The notes beneath the pieces were generated by a model, which saw nothing but the letters and a program-made list of their open reading frames with translations, searched no databases and was not told the DNA's origin. DNA of 64,000 bases from the NCBI GenBank assembly GCA_947854175.1, contig CANTYJ010000027.1:1-64000 (forward strand), read 5' to 3'. Within the stretch, counting starts at the first letter, position 1; each line of letters begins with the position of its first letter. Positions 54,399 to 62,241 of this stretch are shown here, piece after piece. The position numbers and the translations under genes are program-made. This stretch comes from an uncultured Turicimonas sp. (GTDB taxonomy: Bacteria; Pseudomonadota; Gammaproteobacteria; Burkholderiales; Burkholderiaceae_F).

Positions 54399-54570
54399 CT
54401 TGCTCCTTCCGGTTGTTGGCTTGGTCATTTCACTTCAAATGCTATCCATAACAGATGACAGTTTCTACGAAAACTTAAGTAGTGTAAAGAATGCTGCCTT
54501 GAAACCATTTTTGTTAAATACATGGAAAACCCAATGGAAATGCAAAAAAACCTTAGATACACTCAAAAGT

Positions 54571-54584
54571 GTTAAGATCTTAAC
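54571..54584. promoter_or_regulatory. GTTAA-N4-TTAAC palindrome upstream of the Crp/Fnr-type gene
   Basis: GTTAAGATCTTAAC, a perfect 14-bp palindrome 18 bp before the regulator's start codon. Same 5-4-5 geometry as CRP/FNR sites. Likely autoregulatory. Confidence 0.6.
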
Positions 54585-54602
54585 AAATTGAATGGTTGAG
54601 TC

Positions 54603-55406
54603 ATGAGACAAATCGTTTTTGGCCAGCAATGGATTCATTCTGAAGAACCTCCTGAAATCCAGGAAATTTTTCTTTCACACGGTAAAAAAAGAAAAATAAA
54701 ACGCGGTGAAGAGCTGAAACATGGCGGTCCCTATGGAGAGATCGGACTGCTTTTAAAAGGTCTGGTTTTTTATCGCTTTTGGGATTGGAATGATAAAGAA
54801 CATATCTTTAGTCTGATTATCCCGAAAAGATGTTTTGGCGATATCGACGCTGCATCGTGCACTGTAGCGAACGTCAGTGCTTATGCCGCCAAAGATGGTG
54901 AAGCTTTATTCTTAACATACGATGAGTGGCACAAGTTGATTACAGCTGACATAAAAACTTTCGAGCTTTTTTCTTCGAGAGCTGTCAAGAAACAAGAAAG
55001 CCACATAGAAGCGCTTTTGGCTTGTTTTACCATGGAAGTTGATATGCGTCTAATCTGTTTTTTCCATGCTCTCGTAAAGGCTTACTACGTTCCTAAATTA
55101 AACGAGTGGAATCCCATTCCCGTACAACTCAATACTGTAATGCTCTCTAAAATCGTATCTTCGAGCAGAACCTCTGTTTCTTTAAAACTAACAGAATGGA
55201 TTGATAGAGGCTTGGCAAAAAAGGACGGAAAATTCTTATTACTTCACGGAAAACTTTTCGAAGAGGTCTATGACTGGTGGGAAAACAAAAAGGATTCATC
55301 CAAAGCTCCTCATTCTCAACCAGAACTGAACCACTCTTTTAACCACAGGTTCTGGCCAATTCCACCTGCAAAAATTAACGAACCGGAAGACAGCCGCGAA
55401 CAATAA
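54603..55406 (+). CDS. Crp/Fnr-family transcriptional regulator
   Basis: 267 aa. An N-terminal cyclic-nucleotide-binding-like beta-roll (~25-125; GEELKHGGPYGEIGLLLKGLV), a dimerisation helix, and a C-terminal HTH (LNTVMLSKIVSSSRTSVSLKLTEWIDRGL region, ~175-205). No N-terminal FNR-type cysteine cluster. In the recognition helix SSRTSVSLKL, the Glu and second Arg that CRP and FNR use to read their sites are Thr and Leu. A ~40-residue Pro/Asn-rich tail is unusual. Convergent with the dehydratase-like operon and a likely regulator of it. Confidence 0.82.
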   Translation: MRQIVFGQQWIHSEEPPEIQEIFLSHGKKRKIKRGEELKHGGPYGEIGLLLKGLVFYRFWDWNDKEHIFSLIIPKRCFGDIDAASCTVANVSAYAAKDGEALFLTYDEWHKLITADIKTFELFSSRAVKKQESHIEALLACFTMEVDMRLICFFHALVKAYYVPKLNEWNPIPVQLNTVMLSKIVSSSRTSVSLKLTEWIDRGLAKKDGKFLLLHGKLFEEVYDWWENKKDSSKAPHSQPELNHSFNHRFWPIPPAKINEPEDSREQ

Positions 55407-55411
55407 AGAAC

Positions 55412-55436
55412 GTCCGGCATTGGAGCCGGACTGTTG
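55412..55436. terminator. Hairpin between the Crp/Fnr-type gene and the CooC-like gene
   Basis: GTCCGGC/GCCGGAC stem with a 6-nt loop between convergent genes; T-runs are weak on both strands. Confidence 0.6.
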
Positions 55437-55457
55437 ATCTTTTAAGCGATTGTTGCT

Positions 55458-56234
55458 CTATTTCCCTGTGCTTTCCGCTGTCTCTATGCATTTAGCGACA
55501 GCTTTTAAAGCCGGGTTATTCTCCGGTAGTTCAAGAAGCGAACGGCCTTCCAAATCAAACTGTTCCACCTGTTTGTCGTAAGGCACGGAACCTATCACAT
55601 GGATATGTTCTTTTTCAGCGAATTCTTTGAGAGCTGAAACATCGGATTGGGCACGATTAAATACCACACCTAAATTCTTGCAAGCCGGAACCAGTCCTTC
55701 ATCAACCATCTTCTTGATATGACGGACCGTCTGAAGTCCTCTGAAAGAAGTATCCGTAATTAGAATCAATGTATCAATTTTTTCAATGACCTGACGGTTG
55801 ATTTGTTCAAGACCGGCTTCTCCGTCAATTAAAACGATTTCAAATGAATGCATGATATTTTCAATAGCATTCTTAAGAAGATCATTGATAGAGCAAAAAC
55901 AACCGATAGTGTTCATCCGGCCCATCGCCAGAAATGAAAAATTATCTTTTTCGTCTAAAGCCTGAGCCGTCAGGTACTCGACACTATCAGCAAGTTCCGT
56001 TAATTCATTTTTAGTGCTCTTCTCTGCTTTTTGGAGAACCATTTCGCGGATAGAACCAATGGTGGTTTCACTTTCGCGGCCGATCGCATAATTCAAACCA
56101 AGTGCCGGGTCTGCATCAACAACCAAAAGCTTTCCCGGAGCTTTTTCCATCAAAACTTTGGTCAGCATTGCCGTAAAAGCCGTTTTACCAACACCGCCTT
56201 TACCACAAACAGCAATTACTTTTTGTTCACTCAT
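55458..56234 (-). CDS. CooC-type P-loop ATPase (nickel/metal-insertion chaperone-like)
   Basis: 258 aa from ATG 56234, which overlaps the previous gene by 8 bp; the longer frame adds 11 residues upstream. Deviant Walker A CGKGGVGKT (residues 10-18), switch region VVDADPALGLN, Walker B-like IVLIDGEAGLE, and a C-F-C motif at residues 112-114. The CxC motif is how CooC dimers bind nickel. CooC/AcsF proteins load Ni into CO dehydrogenase or acetyl-CoA synthase. Last gene of the dehydratase-like operon. The nickel role is inference. Confidence 0.78.
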   Translation of the reverse strand: MSEQKVIAVCGKGGVGKTAFTAMLTKVLMEKAPGKLLVVDADPALGLNYAIGRESETTIGSIREMVLQKAEKSTKNELTELADSVEYLTAQALDEKDNFSFLAMGRMNTIGCFCSINDLLKNAIENIMHSFEIVLIDGEAGLEQINRQVIEKIDTLILITDTSFRGLQTVRHIKKMVDEGLVPACKNLGVVFNRAQSDVSALKEFAEKEHIHVIGSVPYDKQVEQFDLEGRSLLELPENNPALKAVAKCIETAESTGK

Positions 56235-56952
56235 TTTTGTTCTCTTGCTCCTGATGTTTATGCACAAGGATACGATCTATTTTCTTGATATTTGCACAGA
56301 GTTTTTTGTCGGCACATTTTCCGCAATGCCCGATGACATGACAGTCTTTAAAGTTATACCCACGTTTATCCCAGACTTGTGCCTTCAATGCTTCCTGCTC
56401 TTTGCTCCAGGCTTCTGACGTTTCTTTCACGATATCGAAAGCTCGGCCTTCGACAGTAATAAAAAGAACTTGAACGGTTTCTAACTCGTCATATTCTTCC
56501 CGGAGGCGGAAAAGAAGAGCTGAGCCTAAAACAGAAAGATTCAGTCCCTCTGCGATACTGTCAACTGAAAAACGAAGCCAGATCTTATTACCGGATCCTT
56601 TGACCATCACTCCTCTAACCTGTAGTTCCCGCTTTAAATTTTGAATAATCAAATAAAGCAGCTCGTCGGTCACTCTTTGACCTGAGATATTTAACTGCAA
56701 AGCCAAAGGTTGAGAGCCCGGTAATTCGTTGATATCAGGACCGATAAGATATACGCCATTTGGAAAAATTGACGTTTCCCGGGAAAAGCTAAGGTAAGAG
56801 CGATTTGGATTCTCTCCAAGATCAACTGCCGTATTTGTCTTTAATACAAAGTTGGACTTCGTTTTTAAAGATTCAACAAATTCAGAGCTCAACGATTCTG
56901 ATACATCAGTTGCCAGAGCCAATAGCTCGTCCCAGGTAACGTTTTTTGTCAT
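56227..56952 (-). CDS. CdhC / acetyl-CoA-synthase-like small protein with four cysteines
   Basis: 241 aa. The middle (~residues 80-165: PLALQLNISGQRV, KIWLRFSVDSIAEGLNLSVLGSALLFRL, VQVLFITVEG) resembles the N-terminal part of the CODH/ACS beta-subunit domain (CdhC). The C-terminus carries C-x5-C-x2-C-x5-C (Cys 204, 210, 213, 219), a plausible Fe-S or metal site. The full A-cluster region of ACS is not present. Function unknown. It lies between the activase gene (3 bp) and the CooC-like gene (8-bp overlap), so the two are probably partners. Confidence 0.6.
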   Translation of the reverse strand: MTKNVTWDELLALATDVSESLSSEFVESLKTKSNFVLKTNTAVDLGENPNRSYLSFSRETSIFPNGVYLIGPDINELPGSQPLALQLNISGQRVTDELLYLIIQNLKRELQVRGVMVKGSGNKIWLRFSVDSIAEGLNLSVLGSALLFRLREEYDELETVQVLFITVEGRAFDIVKETSEAWSKEQEALKAQVWDKRGYNFKDCHVIGHCGKCADKKLCANIKKIDRILVHKHQEQENKNE

Positions 56953-56955
56953 TTC

Positions 56956-57765
56956 TTAAGCCTCTTTATGTGCTTTTTCTTTTGCAAACAAAGCTGCGCC
57001 TAAAGCACCGGCTAGTTGAGGATCTCCCTCAAGCTGGCCAAGCTTCATTTTCAGGCGTTTTTCCAAAGCTTTTTGAAGAGCTTTGTTTTGAGCACAGCCT
57101 CCTGTCAAAACCACTTCTTCTTCAATTCCGACTTTAAATGCCATTCCATGAATCCTTCTGGCAATAGACTCATGGATTCCGGCACAAATATCAGGCAAAG
57201 GAACATCATTGTTCAAAAGAGAAATGACTTCGGATTCAGCAAAGACGCTGCACTGCTTGGAGATAGAACAAGGTTTAGAGGATTTCAGAGCTTCGGAAGC
57301 TAAATCTTCAAGGCTAAGGTCAAGCACCCTGCTCATCACTTCAAAGAACCTTCCTGTCCCCGCCGAACATTTATCATTCATCTGAAAGTCCAGGACCCGG
57401 CCATTTTCATCAACAGAAATAACCTTACAGTCCTGACCTCCGATATCAATAATAGTTCGTGTTGAAGGACGAAGATAGGTAGCTCCTCTGGCGTGACAAG
57501 AGATTTCGGAGACCTCTTCATTGACGTTTTCCACAGCACCTCTGCCATAGCCGGTTGTCACAATGAAGACATTGTTCGGCAGACCGGTCTCAGGATTAAC
57601 ATCTGTGATTCCAGCCTTCTCCAAAGCAATCTGGAAGGCGTGCTCCATCGTTTTTTTGGGTCCTCTTGCAGAGCGGACTATAGAGGAGCCGAGAATCTTT
57701 TCAGATTCATCCATGATTACTACTTTTCCGGTCGTCGAGCCTAAGTCACATCCAACATATAACAT
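56956..57765 (-). CDS. 2-hydroxyacyl-CoA dehydratase activase (BadF/BadG/BcrA/BcrD ATPase family)
   Basis: 269-aa ASKHA-fold ATPase. Phosphate-binding CDLGSTTGKVVIMD and IDIGGQDCKV; the two Cys that bridge a dimer [4Fe-4S] cluster in NDKCSAGTGRF and SKQCSVFAESE; late GGCAQN and GALGAAL. These archerases use ATP to drive single low-potential electrons into dehydratase-type or double-cubane partners. Full length for the family. Confidence 0.92.
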   Translation of the reverse strand: MLYVGCDLGSTTGKVVIMDESEKILGSSIVRSARGPKKTMEHAFQIALEKAGITDVNPETGLPNNVFIVTTGYGRGAVENVNEEVSEISCHARGATYLRPSTRTIIDIGGQDCKVISVDENGRVLDFQMNDKCSAGTGRFFEVMSRVLDLSLEDLASEALKSSKPCSISKQCSVFAESEVISLLNNDVPLPDICAGIHESIARRIHGMAFKVGIEEEVVLTGGCAQNKALQKALEKRLKMKLGQLEGDPQLAGALGAALFAKEKAHKEA

Positions 57766-57784
57766 GTCCTATCTCCCTTCTTTA

Positions 57785-59095
57785 TTATTTTTTGATTTTT
57801 TCAAATCCATTTGCACTCAGGAAATTAGATATGTCATTTTTGACTTTATCCATCGGTGTATATCTTTCATCAAACAAGCTGGTTGTCAAAGTGCAAAGAG
57901 GAACTTTCATGTCTTTGCAGACCTTCTTCATAAACTGATTGATACCGGCTTGGTCTTTATGCCCCATGTGGCCTGAGAATAAGACGGCGTCGATGTTGTA
58001 GTCCTGAATTGCCTGTGTCAAGTCTTCAATAACAACATCAACCCAACCTCTGCCCTGACGAATCATCGGGACTTCAGCAACATTTCTTCTGGCCAAACCG
58101 AAAAGCATGCTTTCTTCAGTCGATGTGTCAATCGGAGTATACGGTGACAAGCCCTGGAAGGAGTTAACAACAACGGCGCCCCATTCTTCAGCTAACCAGT
58201 TTCCAAGTTTCTCTCCCCAAAGAGGATTCAAGTCGGGCCAGAACAGACGAATCTTTTCATTCATAACCGGTCCAACGCCTTTTTCAACGTTGGCTTTAGC
58301 AACGTCACGGACCGCTGCCATCACGGCGGTTGCTCTCGGGTCACCGGCAGGCAAATGCTGAGTCAAAGCCCAGAAAACGTCGCCGATAACGAAAGAAGGC
58401 ATCGGTGCAGGAGAAGCTTTCATTAAGTCATTAACTTCAGCCCAAATTTCATACTGTTTATTTGTTTCTTCAACAACAGCCTTTACTTTTTCAAATTCGT
58501 ATTTAGCGCCGGTATGTTTTTCAATAAAAGGAATCATTTCCTTTAATTGCTTAGCAACGTATTCAAAATCTTTGTCTTCATGACCATAACTTGGATCGAT
58601 GGTGTAAGACGGAACATCCTTTAAGAATTCTGAACGTGCAAAAGCCTGGTGCAACATCAATTGACCGTCACAGGGTTCGGCCATCACAATGAAGCAATCC
58701 GGTTTCGGATGCAGCCTGTTTTCCATTGAATAAACGGCATATCTGACCAGAGAGCACATCTTATTGTCGAGATTGAACTTATCGCATTCTTTTGCGTCGG
58801 CATAATCTGTCAAACCAAGATGGAACATTAAATCAAACACCGGGTTGTAATAAACAATACCCATGCCGGCGAAAATTTCCTGGCTGTTGCCATACCAGGT
58901 GCATAACAACGGTTTCTTGTTTTCGGATGCATCGATCATCTTTTCATTATGATCTTTCATCAAAGACACAACAGCGATCTGCACCGGGTTCTTTTTATCT
59001 TCAGGCAATGTATCGAAAAACTTCAATACACCGTCAAGTCTGTCTCTATATTCTTTGGTTCTTTCGACACCGGTAAGTTGTGATAAATCTGCCAT
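57785..59095 (-). CDS. 2-hydroxyacyl-CoA dehydratase-like subunit B (HgdB/BcrB superfamily)
   Basis: 436 aa, two Rossmann-like halves of the 2-HAD/benzoyl-CoA reductase superfamily. Candidate Fe-S ligands are Cys114 (NKMCSLVR) and Cys142 (AEPCDGQ). At the third position, in the C-terminal V-L-F-S-G-H-M-G-H-K-D segment, no Cys is present and His379 stands where I expect it. 19 bp before the activase gene and 15 bp after the other subunit. Substrate unknown; double-cubane-type reductases are an alternative to true dehydratases. Confidence 0.85.
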   Translation of the reverse strand: MADLSQLTGVERTKEYRDRLDGVLKFFDTLPEDKKNPVQIAVVSLMKDHNEKMIDASENKKPLLCTWYGNSQEIFAGMGIVYYNPVFDLMFHLGLTDYADAKECDKFNLDNKMCSLVRYAVYSMENRLHPKPDCFIVMAEPCDGQLMLHQAFARSEFLKDVPSYTIDPSYGHEDKDFEYVAKQLKEMIPFIEKHTGAKYEFEKVKAVVEETNKQYEIWAEVNDLMKASPAPMPSFVIGDVFWALTQHLPAGDPRATAVMAAVRDVAKANVEKGVGPVMNEKIRLFWPDLNPLWGEKLGNWLAEEWGAVVVNSFQGLSPYTPIDTSTEESMLFGLARRNVAEVPMIRQGRGWVDVVIEDLTQAIQDYNIDAVLFSGHMGHKDQAGINQFMKKVCKDMKVPLCTLTTSLFDERYTPMDKVKNDISNFLSANGFEKIKK

Positions 59096-59110
59096 AACTT
59101 TTCTCCTGGA

Positions 59111-60265
59111 TTAGATGTTCTTTTGAGCCTTCAGACTTTCTACAAAGGCCTGAGCGCGGGTGCGGATCTGTCCCTGAGAGTCAGGTACATAGTCGATTTC
59201 TAATTCAAGGCCCGGGATGCCTTTTTCAGCTAAATAGCTGCGCATAATATATTGTTCAAAAGCCCAAATATCGCACATGTAAATGCGTGAAGAAATAACA
59301 CCGTCAACCTTGAAATCATCAATCAACTGACCGAGACGATTGAGTCTGTCGTCTTGGGTACCCATTTGACGGGTAGCAGCCGGCATTTCATCAAAATAAT
59401 AATCAACGATAGCTTCAAGAGGGTCTTTGTTTTCATCGATCAGCACAGAGCATGAACGACTTCCGAAACCGAGATTATCTACGACAATTTCTCCGCCCTG
59501 ATTTTCGAGAATTTCAAAAAATTCTTTGCTGTCAGCATGACCGCCTGTGTAAAGAAGACGGACTTCCGGCTTAATCTTGGGACCCTGTTCTTTCAGCTCT
59601 TCAATAAGTTCCTTAAGAAGTTTGTTGTATTCTTCCAAAGGCATGGAGATTCCGGCAAGCATAATCATAATTAACTCGGAACCTCTGAGGTAAACAGATT
59701 CACCCTTTTGCATTTCATAAAGTTCGGCCTGCAGGCGTCTGGTCTCGTTATGAAGTTTGATAGCTTTTCTTAAGTCGTCATCTGTAATTTTTACACCGAA
59801 CTTCTTTTCGGTAGCCTCAATAAACTTCTTCATTTCTTCCTTATAGAAATCTTTAGCTAAATCGCCACGTTTCTTAGGAATGTACATAAAGTGGTATACA
59901 GGGTTTCCGGGAATTGTCAGCCAGTTATCATAAATTCTTCTGGCATGGTCGCAACTGTTATAAAACACTGCTCCGTCTAAGAATTCCAGTTCATCATTAA
60001 GAATCTGGTTGTAAGTATGACGAACGTAATTACAAGCCAATTCACGGAAATAAGCATCGGCGAATTCAGTTCCTTCAGATCCTGTTCCGCGGATGAAATA
60101 AGGAACAGCACCGGCGGCAGTCAAGATTTCAACCGGCATTTCCTGATACAGGAAACCAACAACCTTCTTTCCTTCTTCTTTGGCTTTTTCAATGGAAGGA
60201 TTATTTAATGAAGTCGCAGCTTGAATTAATGTGTTTAGAGCTTTTGGTCTATCTGCAATTTGCAT
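59111..60265 (-). CDS. 2-hydroxyacyl-CoA dehydratase-like subunit A
   Basis: 384 aa, same superfamily as the next gene. All three typical Fe-S ligands are recognisable: Cys78 (ELACNYVR), Cys105 (YNSCDHARR), Cys331 (IYMCDIW). N-terminal FLYQEMPVEILTAAGAVPYFIRG is the usual substrate-side segment. First gene of the five-gene operon; AAGGAG lies 7 nt before the ATG. No signal peptide; cytoplasmic. Confidence 0.88.
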   Translation of the reverse strand: MQIADRPKALNTLIQAATSLNNPSIEKAKEEGKKVVGFLYQEMPVEILTAAGAVPYFIRGTGSEGTEFADAYFRELACNYVRHTYNQILNDELEFLDGAVFYNSCDHARRIYDNWLTIPGNPVYHFMYIPKKRGDLAKDFYKEEMKKFIEATEKKFGVKITDDDLRKAIKLHNETRRLQAELYEMQKGESVYLRGSELIMIMLAGISMPLEEYNKLLKELIEELKEQGPKIKPEVRLLYTGGHADSKEFFEILENQGGEIVVDNLGFGSRSCSVLIDENKDPLEAIVDYYFDEMPAATRQMGTQDDRLNRLGQLIDDFKVDGVISSRIYMCDIWAFEQYIMRSYLAEKGIPGLELEIDYVPDSQGQIRTRAQAFVESLKAQKNI

Positions 60266-60354
60266 TCATGCTCTCCTTGAGGTGGGGAAATAAATTTTAT
60301 TTTGTGGGTTCACCACGCATGAATACACTATAAATCTGGCGTATTTTTGACACT

Positions 60355-60368
60355 GTTAAATGTATAAC
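60355..60368. promoter_or_regulatory. GTTAA-N4-TTAAC-like site 1 in the operon/porin gap
   Basis: GTTAAATGTATAAC, one mismatch to the palindrome at 54571 and 60426; 90 bp upstream of the dehydratase-like operon start. Confidence 0.45.
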
Positions 60369-60425
60369 AGAACCAATATACGAGCTTTCACTTAGAAGTA
60401 AAAACAACAAACAAAACCTCATTTC

Positions 60426-60439
60426 GTTAAGTAGTTAAC
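60426..60439. promoter_or_regulatory. GTTAA-N4-TTAAC palindrome in the operon/porin gap
   Basis: GTTAAGTAGTTAAC, perfect half-sites (extended by C/G on both sides), 127 bp upstream of the porin ATG and 161 bp upstream of the divergent operon. The rest of this 300-bp gap is AT-rich with no other recognisable element. Confidence 0.6.
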
Positions 60440-60565
60440 GGAATCTCTTCTCTTCAGATAAATTACCCAAAACCTCCCATTTTTCTGTTTTCCAGCTAAC
60501 ACAGTGCAACTATCAAGACGTTCAAAATTGAATCACTAACACTATAACTCTCAAGGAGATCCAGC

Positions 60566-61678
60566 ATGAAATTAAGAACATTGTCTGTACTTTGTGCCTC
60601 TGCTCTTTGCTCAACTGCATTTGCTGCCAACGTTGAACTATTCGGAGCTGTTGATACATTCGTTGCAGTTAACCACACCTCCGGCATCGATGGAAAATGG
60701 AAAGCAGCTTTGATGTCAGGCGGTACAACAGCCTCCCATTGGGGACTTAAAGGCACAGAAGATTTAGGCAACGGGGTTGAAGTCTTCTTCAATTTAGATA
60801 ATGCATTTTTAGTTGATAACGGCAATGCAACATTCGGCAATGAAGGTAAAGCTTTCAGCAGAGAAGCCAACATCGGTATCCGCGGAAAATACGGTCAATT
60901 ATCTTTCGGTCGCCAGTACACACCGCACTTCCTGGTATTTGCTATTTCTGATCCGACAAAATTAAGTCTTGGATCTTCTGATTCTCCATACTTCTTCCCG
61001 GGCTCTGCCTCAGTTACAGGTCAGGACGGAAATTTAGTACGTATGGATAATTCCATCCAGTATGTTTTACCGACACCGTTTGGTCTGACTAACTTCTTCT
61101 ATTTAAGTTTAGGTGAAACTGAAAACTCCAATACAAGAAACAATACCTACAACTACATGGCCAAGTTCGACTATGGTAAATTCACAGGTATGGTCAGCTA
61201 CCTTTTCCGTTCAATGACTAACCCAGGCAACAACGATCGTTACCATAACAGTTATATCAATTCTGCTTTAATTTATGACTTTGGCTTCACAAAACCGGTA
61301 ATTAACTTCACTAAGAAGTTTGGTAGCCCAGAAAACGGTTCTGACAACTTCTGGATGGCCCAGATCGGAACATCAACTCCATTATGGGGCGGTGATTGGC
61401 AGATTTCCGGTTCTTACTTACGCAACCAGTCCAAAGACAAAGCCAATGCATGGTCTCTCGGCACCAAATACAACTATCCTCTCTCTAAGAGAACATCCGT
61501 CTACGTCGGTATAGAAGCTCTCTTTAACGGAGATAACGCCGGTTACGCTATTGAAGCCGGTCCGGATAGCTCATTGCACTTTAACTTCAATAAAGATGAT
61601 ATTGGAACCGGCTACGGCACCAACTACAAAGGAAGCAACGTCCAACAATTCTTCGTTGGTATTAATCACCAGTTCTAA
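60566..61678 (+). CDS. Outer-membrane porin (betaproteobacterial general porin type)
   Basis: 370 aa. Signal peptide (CSTAFAANVELFG, cleavage after AFA), 16-strand-type beta pattern, porin landmarks SHWGLKGTEDLGNG and FSREANIGIRGKYGQLSFGRQYTP, and a C-terminal Phe (GINHQF) for BAM recognition. Diffusion channel. SD AAGGAG before ATG. Divergent from the dehydratase-like operon; strong terminator. Confidence 0.94.
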   Translation: MKLRTLSVLCASALCSTAFAANVELFGAVDTFVAVNHTSGIDGKWKAALMSGGTTASHWGLKGTEDLGNGVEVFFNLDNAFLVDNGNATFGNEGKAFSREANIGIRGKYGQLSFGRQYTPHFLVFAISDPTKLSLGSSDSPYFFPGSASVTGQDGNLVRMDNSIQYVLPTPFGLTNFFYLSLGETENSNTRNNTYNYMAKFDYGKFTGMVSYLFRSMTNPGNNDRYHNSYINSALIYDFGFTKPVINFTKKFGSPENGSDNFWMAQIGTSTPLWGGDWQISGSYLRNQSKDKANAWSLGTKYNYPLSKRTSVYVGIEALFNGDNAGYAIEAGPDSSLHFNFNKDDIGTGYGTNYKGSNVQQFFVGINHQF

Positions 61679-61705
61679 TCTGTTGAGTACTTTCTTCTAA
61701 AACTA

Positions 61706-61734
61706 GAAACGCCCGTCTCGGGCGTTTCTTTTTT
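61706..61734 (+). terminator. Terminator of the porin gene
   Basis: GAAACGCCCG/CGGGCGTTTC 10-bp stem, TCT loop, then TTTTTT. Confidence 0.92.
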
Positions 61735-61741
61735 GGTTGGT

Positions 61742-62239
61742 CTACACAATATCAATGGATTGATAAGTCCTGCCAGTCGCTGGGATGAACTTAGTTAAGA
61801 TTTCATAGACAGGTATTTTTAAGCTACAGTCATTGGTGCATGGGTGCAGATCAATAAATTCAGCAGAAAGTACTTCTTTATCAATCACCGGCATGACATC
61901 TTTTTCTTTATTAAAGAGCAAGCCTAACAAAGAGACCGCCCCTGCAAATGTATTGAGTTTTTCTTTCAATTCCTCTTCGTCAGCAAATGAAAGATGCCCG
62001 CTTCCAAGTTGCTTAGCAATACTCTTTGAATCGAAACGTTTATTACTTTCAATGACGACAAGAAAATACTGCTTCTTTTTATTTTTAACAAAAAGAGATT
62101 TACAACATAGTGAATCGATAGAAGCCGCTATTTTTCTACCTTCTTCAACAGTATAGATTGGTTCGTGTTCATGGACTTCATAGGACAGGTTAAGTTCATC
62201 CAGCTGTTTTAGTATTTGCTGTTTCGGTGAGTCTGACAT
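61742..62239 (-). CDS. Ala-tRNA(Pro) deacylase-type YbaK/ProX domain protein
   Basis: 165 aa. Single free-standing editing domain. VHEHEPIYTVEEGRKIA at the N-terminus, LFVKNKKKQYFLVVIES in the middle and the late HPCTND segment fit the ProXp-ala/PrdX subgroup, which clears Ala-tRNA(Pro), better than YbaK, which clears Cys-tRNA(Pro). Only 2 bp after the MerR-type gene, so cotranscribed. Confidence 0.8.
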   Translation of the reverse strand: MSDSPKQQILKQLDELNLSYEVHEHEPIYTVEEGRKIAASIDSLCCKSLFVKNKKKQYFLVVIESNKRFDSKSIAKQLGSGHLSFADEEELKEKLNTFAGAVSLLGLLFNKEKDVMPVIDKEVLSAEFIDLHPCTNDCSLKIPVYEILTKFIPATGRTYQSIDIV

Positions 62240-62241
62240 AA

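Noticed and set aside
54571-54584. Canonical FNR or CRP site
   Set aside because: Half-site is GTTAA, not TTGAT or TGTGA, although the spacing fits the family.
54400-54591. 63-codon frame after the second sRNA
   Set aside because: Starts in the sRNA terminator tail, no family, no Shine-Dalgarno, overlaps the regulator's promoter.
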